From Amoebophrya sp. A120 (Eukaryota; Sar; Dinophyceae; Syndiniales; Amoebophryaceae), in contig CAJINV010000004.1 of the NCBI GenBank assembly GCA_905178155.1, positions 280,969 to 344,968 on the forward strand: 64,000 bases of DNA, read 5' to 3'. A model generated the notes under the pieces. The model ran no database searches. It saw only the letters and a list, made by a program, of their open reading frames with translations, and had not been told where the DNA came from. Position 1 is the stretch's first letter. Every line of letters starts with the position of its first letter. The translations under genes were made by a program, and so were the position numbers. Of this stretch, positions 36,101-39,100 are shown one piece after another.

Positions 36101-39100
36101 CTGGCAAGTTTGACCATTCACCGCGCAGCCGTGTTTGAAGTTTGGCCATTCTTTCACCGCGCAGCCGTGCTCGCAAGTTGGTTTGACCATTCACCTCGCA
36201 GCCGTGTTTGAGGGTTGACCACCCACCGCGCAGCCGTGCTTGCAAGTTTGACCATTCACCGCGCAGCCGTGTCTGAAGTTTGACCATTCACCGCGCAGCC
36301 GTGCGTGCAAGTTTGACCGTTCACCGCGCAGCCGTGTTTGAAGTTTGGCCATTCACCGCGCAGCCGTGCTTGCAAGTTTGACCATTCACCGCGCAGCCGT
36401 GTTGGAAGTTTGACCATCCACCGCGCAGCCGTGCTTGCAAGTTTGACCACTCACCGCGCAGCCGTGTTTGAGGTTTGGCTATTCACCGCAAGGCCGTGCT
36501 TGCAAGTTTGACCATTCACCGACCGCGCAGCCGTTTTTAAAGTTTGACCCGTCACCGCGCAGCCGTCCGCGCTTGCAAGTTCGACTATTCACCGCGCAGC
36601 CGTGTTCGAAGTTTGACCATTCACCGCGCAGCCGTGCTTGCAAGTTTGAACATTCGCCGCGCGGCCGTGTTTGAAGTTTGACCATTCGCCGCGCAGACGT
36701 GCTTCCAAGTTTGACCATTCACCGCGCAGCCGTGTTTGAAGTTTGACCATTCACCGCGCAGCCGTGCTTGCAAGTTTGACCATTCACCGCGCAGCCGTGT
36801 TTAAAGTTTGACCCGTCACCGCGCAGCCGTCCGCGCTTGCAAGTTTGACCATTCACCGCGCAGCCGTGTTTGAAGTTTGACCATTCACCGCGCAGCCGTG
36901 CTTGCAAGTTTGAACATTCGTCGCGCGGCCGTGTTTGGAGTTTGACCATTCACCGCGCAGACGTGCTTGCAAGTTTGGCCATTCACCGCGCAGCCGTGAT
37001 TGACGTTTCTGCCCTTGCCAAACCCAAAAACCAAAAAAAAAAAACGAAAAATCGCAAACGCGAAACCAATCCCGCGGGTCCCCTCTCGTCTCCCTTTTTT
37101 TGGTTCTCTGCAAAACCTCAAAACTTCCCCCGCTCAATGCTAGGAACTATAATAGGAATGCTGCAGTGCAGTTCTGAGATCTTTCTATAGAATATTGAAA
37201 AAGCCGCGGCCTCGTCGTTGCTTACTAGAATCCCCACCTGACGTATCGCAGGAAGAACTGACAACTACACAGCTGCACTTTTTTGCAGGACCCAGATTTT
37301 GCAGCGCGCTCATATTTGGTCTGCATGAAAGGAAGAATCTTTAGTGCACACGCAGAGATTATGATAAGGGAAAAAGTGCAGGAAACTGCCTCCCTTAGCA
37401 TTTCCCGGATGATGCAGCTACCTGTGTGCTTGGTTATTCTGCGTCGCCAGGTGTAACTGTAGTAGGATTTTCTTTTCTGCATATAATGCCACCATATTGA
37501 AATGGCGACACCTACAAGAATGGGGTTTCGGTAGACTCTGTGCGCATTTGGAATCGCGATGAAACAGCTGACTGGTGGTCGCGACGCAGGCGGACCTCAT
37601 TGGGCGATCGACTGAGTTTTGGAAGCATCACGATCTGGGAGGCAAAAAACGGTGCAGTGGCCGGCTCCGGGCTGTTTTACGATCAAAACAACAGGCTGCC
37701 GGCCTACGAGATCTTCGGGCACGCTAAACCTGAAGACGACCTGGAGGGTTTGGACGCAAGTGATCAAAAGCAGCACGTCGCGTGGAAATCACAAAACTAT
37801 GGCGACGTTGGCGGCATTGGCCAAATTTCCAGTCGCGGCACGGTTGTCAAGGTGGACCGCACGAACGTTGGGAGGCTTCGCATTACACAGGCCTACCGCC
37901 GTACGCAAGTGTCAGAACCGAGACGACAAACAAGTACAAAAAATTTGTAATGGATAAAACCCAAGAGCAAGCAGGTGAAACGGTAGGCCTGCACTAATGG
38001 AGAGCAGGCAAACAACGCCGGGCTTTACCCTCTTTAGCCTTAGAAATAGAGCTGCGACTGGACATGATAAAGTCTTCCTTGACCTAAGCTGCGTGACAAA
38101 TTGGCCGCAGGCGCTTCCAAAATTTGTCGCGCTCGGCTTAGAGACAGGCGGCACGACTGGCATCTATTGTATGCTTGCTCGCTTGAACTTTGTCGATTTC
38201 GTTCGTGGCGCTTCCATACGCTCGGACCACTGTCTGCACGACCAGTGGGATGAGGCCAATAGAAACCGGCTATGATCTGCAAAAGTATAGCACCAGTAGG
38301 ACCAAGCCATGCTCCGGCTAGCGCGTGGGCGCACGGCCGTACGACGGGGTCAGAACCATTTGCGACGCGAACGGAACACCGCGAGAGAGATCCGCGCAAC
38401 ACATTGGAGGGGCGCGCGACGGTTGGCTGCACCATGTGGCCCCGCGAGGGTGTCTGCGCGCTTTCCGCGTCTTTGGCGCCCGTCGCACGAGGTGGCTGCC
38501 ACGAACACTCGGGGCGAACAGAGGACGCCGCAGGCAGCGCATCCACCAAGGCGCTTCTTATTTACTCAACTGCCCACATCACTCTCGGCCTATTCTCACA
38601 CGCCACCCATTCCTTTTTTTGTTGTTGTGCCCCGTCCCTGGGTATGACAGAAGGACGTGTGATAGTGGGCACGAGCGATGGGCCCGGGACGTGGTGCGGG
38701 GGAGCGAGGTAGGCGGCAAATAAAAACTCTGGGCGCTCAAGTGTTTCGCTCTGTGCTAAGGCAGGGCCGATACGGAGTCGGCCCCTCCCCTTCCATGCGA
38801 GTCGCGGGACTTCCGCCCTTTCGCTGGCCCTCTTTTCTACCTCTCTCATGGTGCGCGCCTAAAAATGGTCCGGGTATACTCTGGAATGGAGGCCGGCAAA
38901 GGTGGTGGCCGACAGGTCGCCGAGAAGGTCTCCGCAGGTGCCTCCCTGTCGCTGGCCCTCTTTCTACCTCTGCACCCTCTTGCCCCGAACCAAGAAGGGC
39001 TGTGAGTGGGCCCTTCGGCGGGCTATACTGGCGCCACCCCTTCTGGGCCCCCCTCTCAAAAGGCCTTCCGCGTCCCCTCCCCCATCTTCGTCGACCTCTT

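Larger units (their letters stand above)
31353..37496. other. 6.1-kb intron of gene A with two satellite arrays
   Basis: Ends TATGGAGGTGCCTGG and GCCACCATA resemble each other only over about 8 bp, and no TSD is clear, so the ends are inferred from the frame (DAL|DGDTYKNGV...VDSVRIWNRDE) and the F5/8 domain landmarks that must be contiguous. It contains purine-rich sequence (31,900-32,600), the 440-bp array and the 33-bp minisatellite. No gene is seen in 32,600-33,800. Confidence 0.6.

Noticed and set aside
36066-37010. CRISPR-like array of about 33-bp repeats
   Set aside because: The spacers are themselves repeated and the context is a eukaryotic intron; it is a minisatellite.
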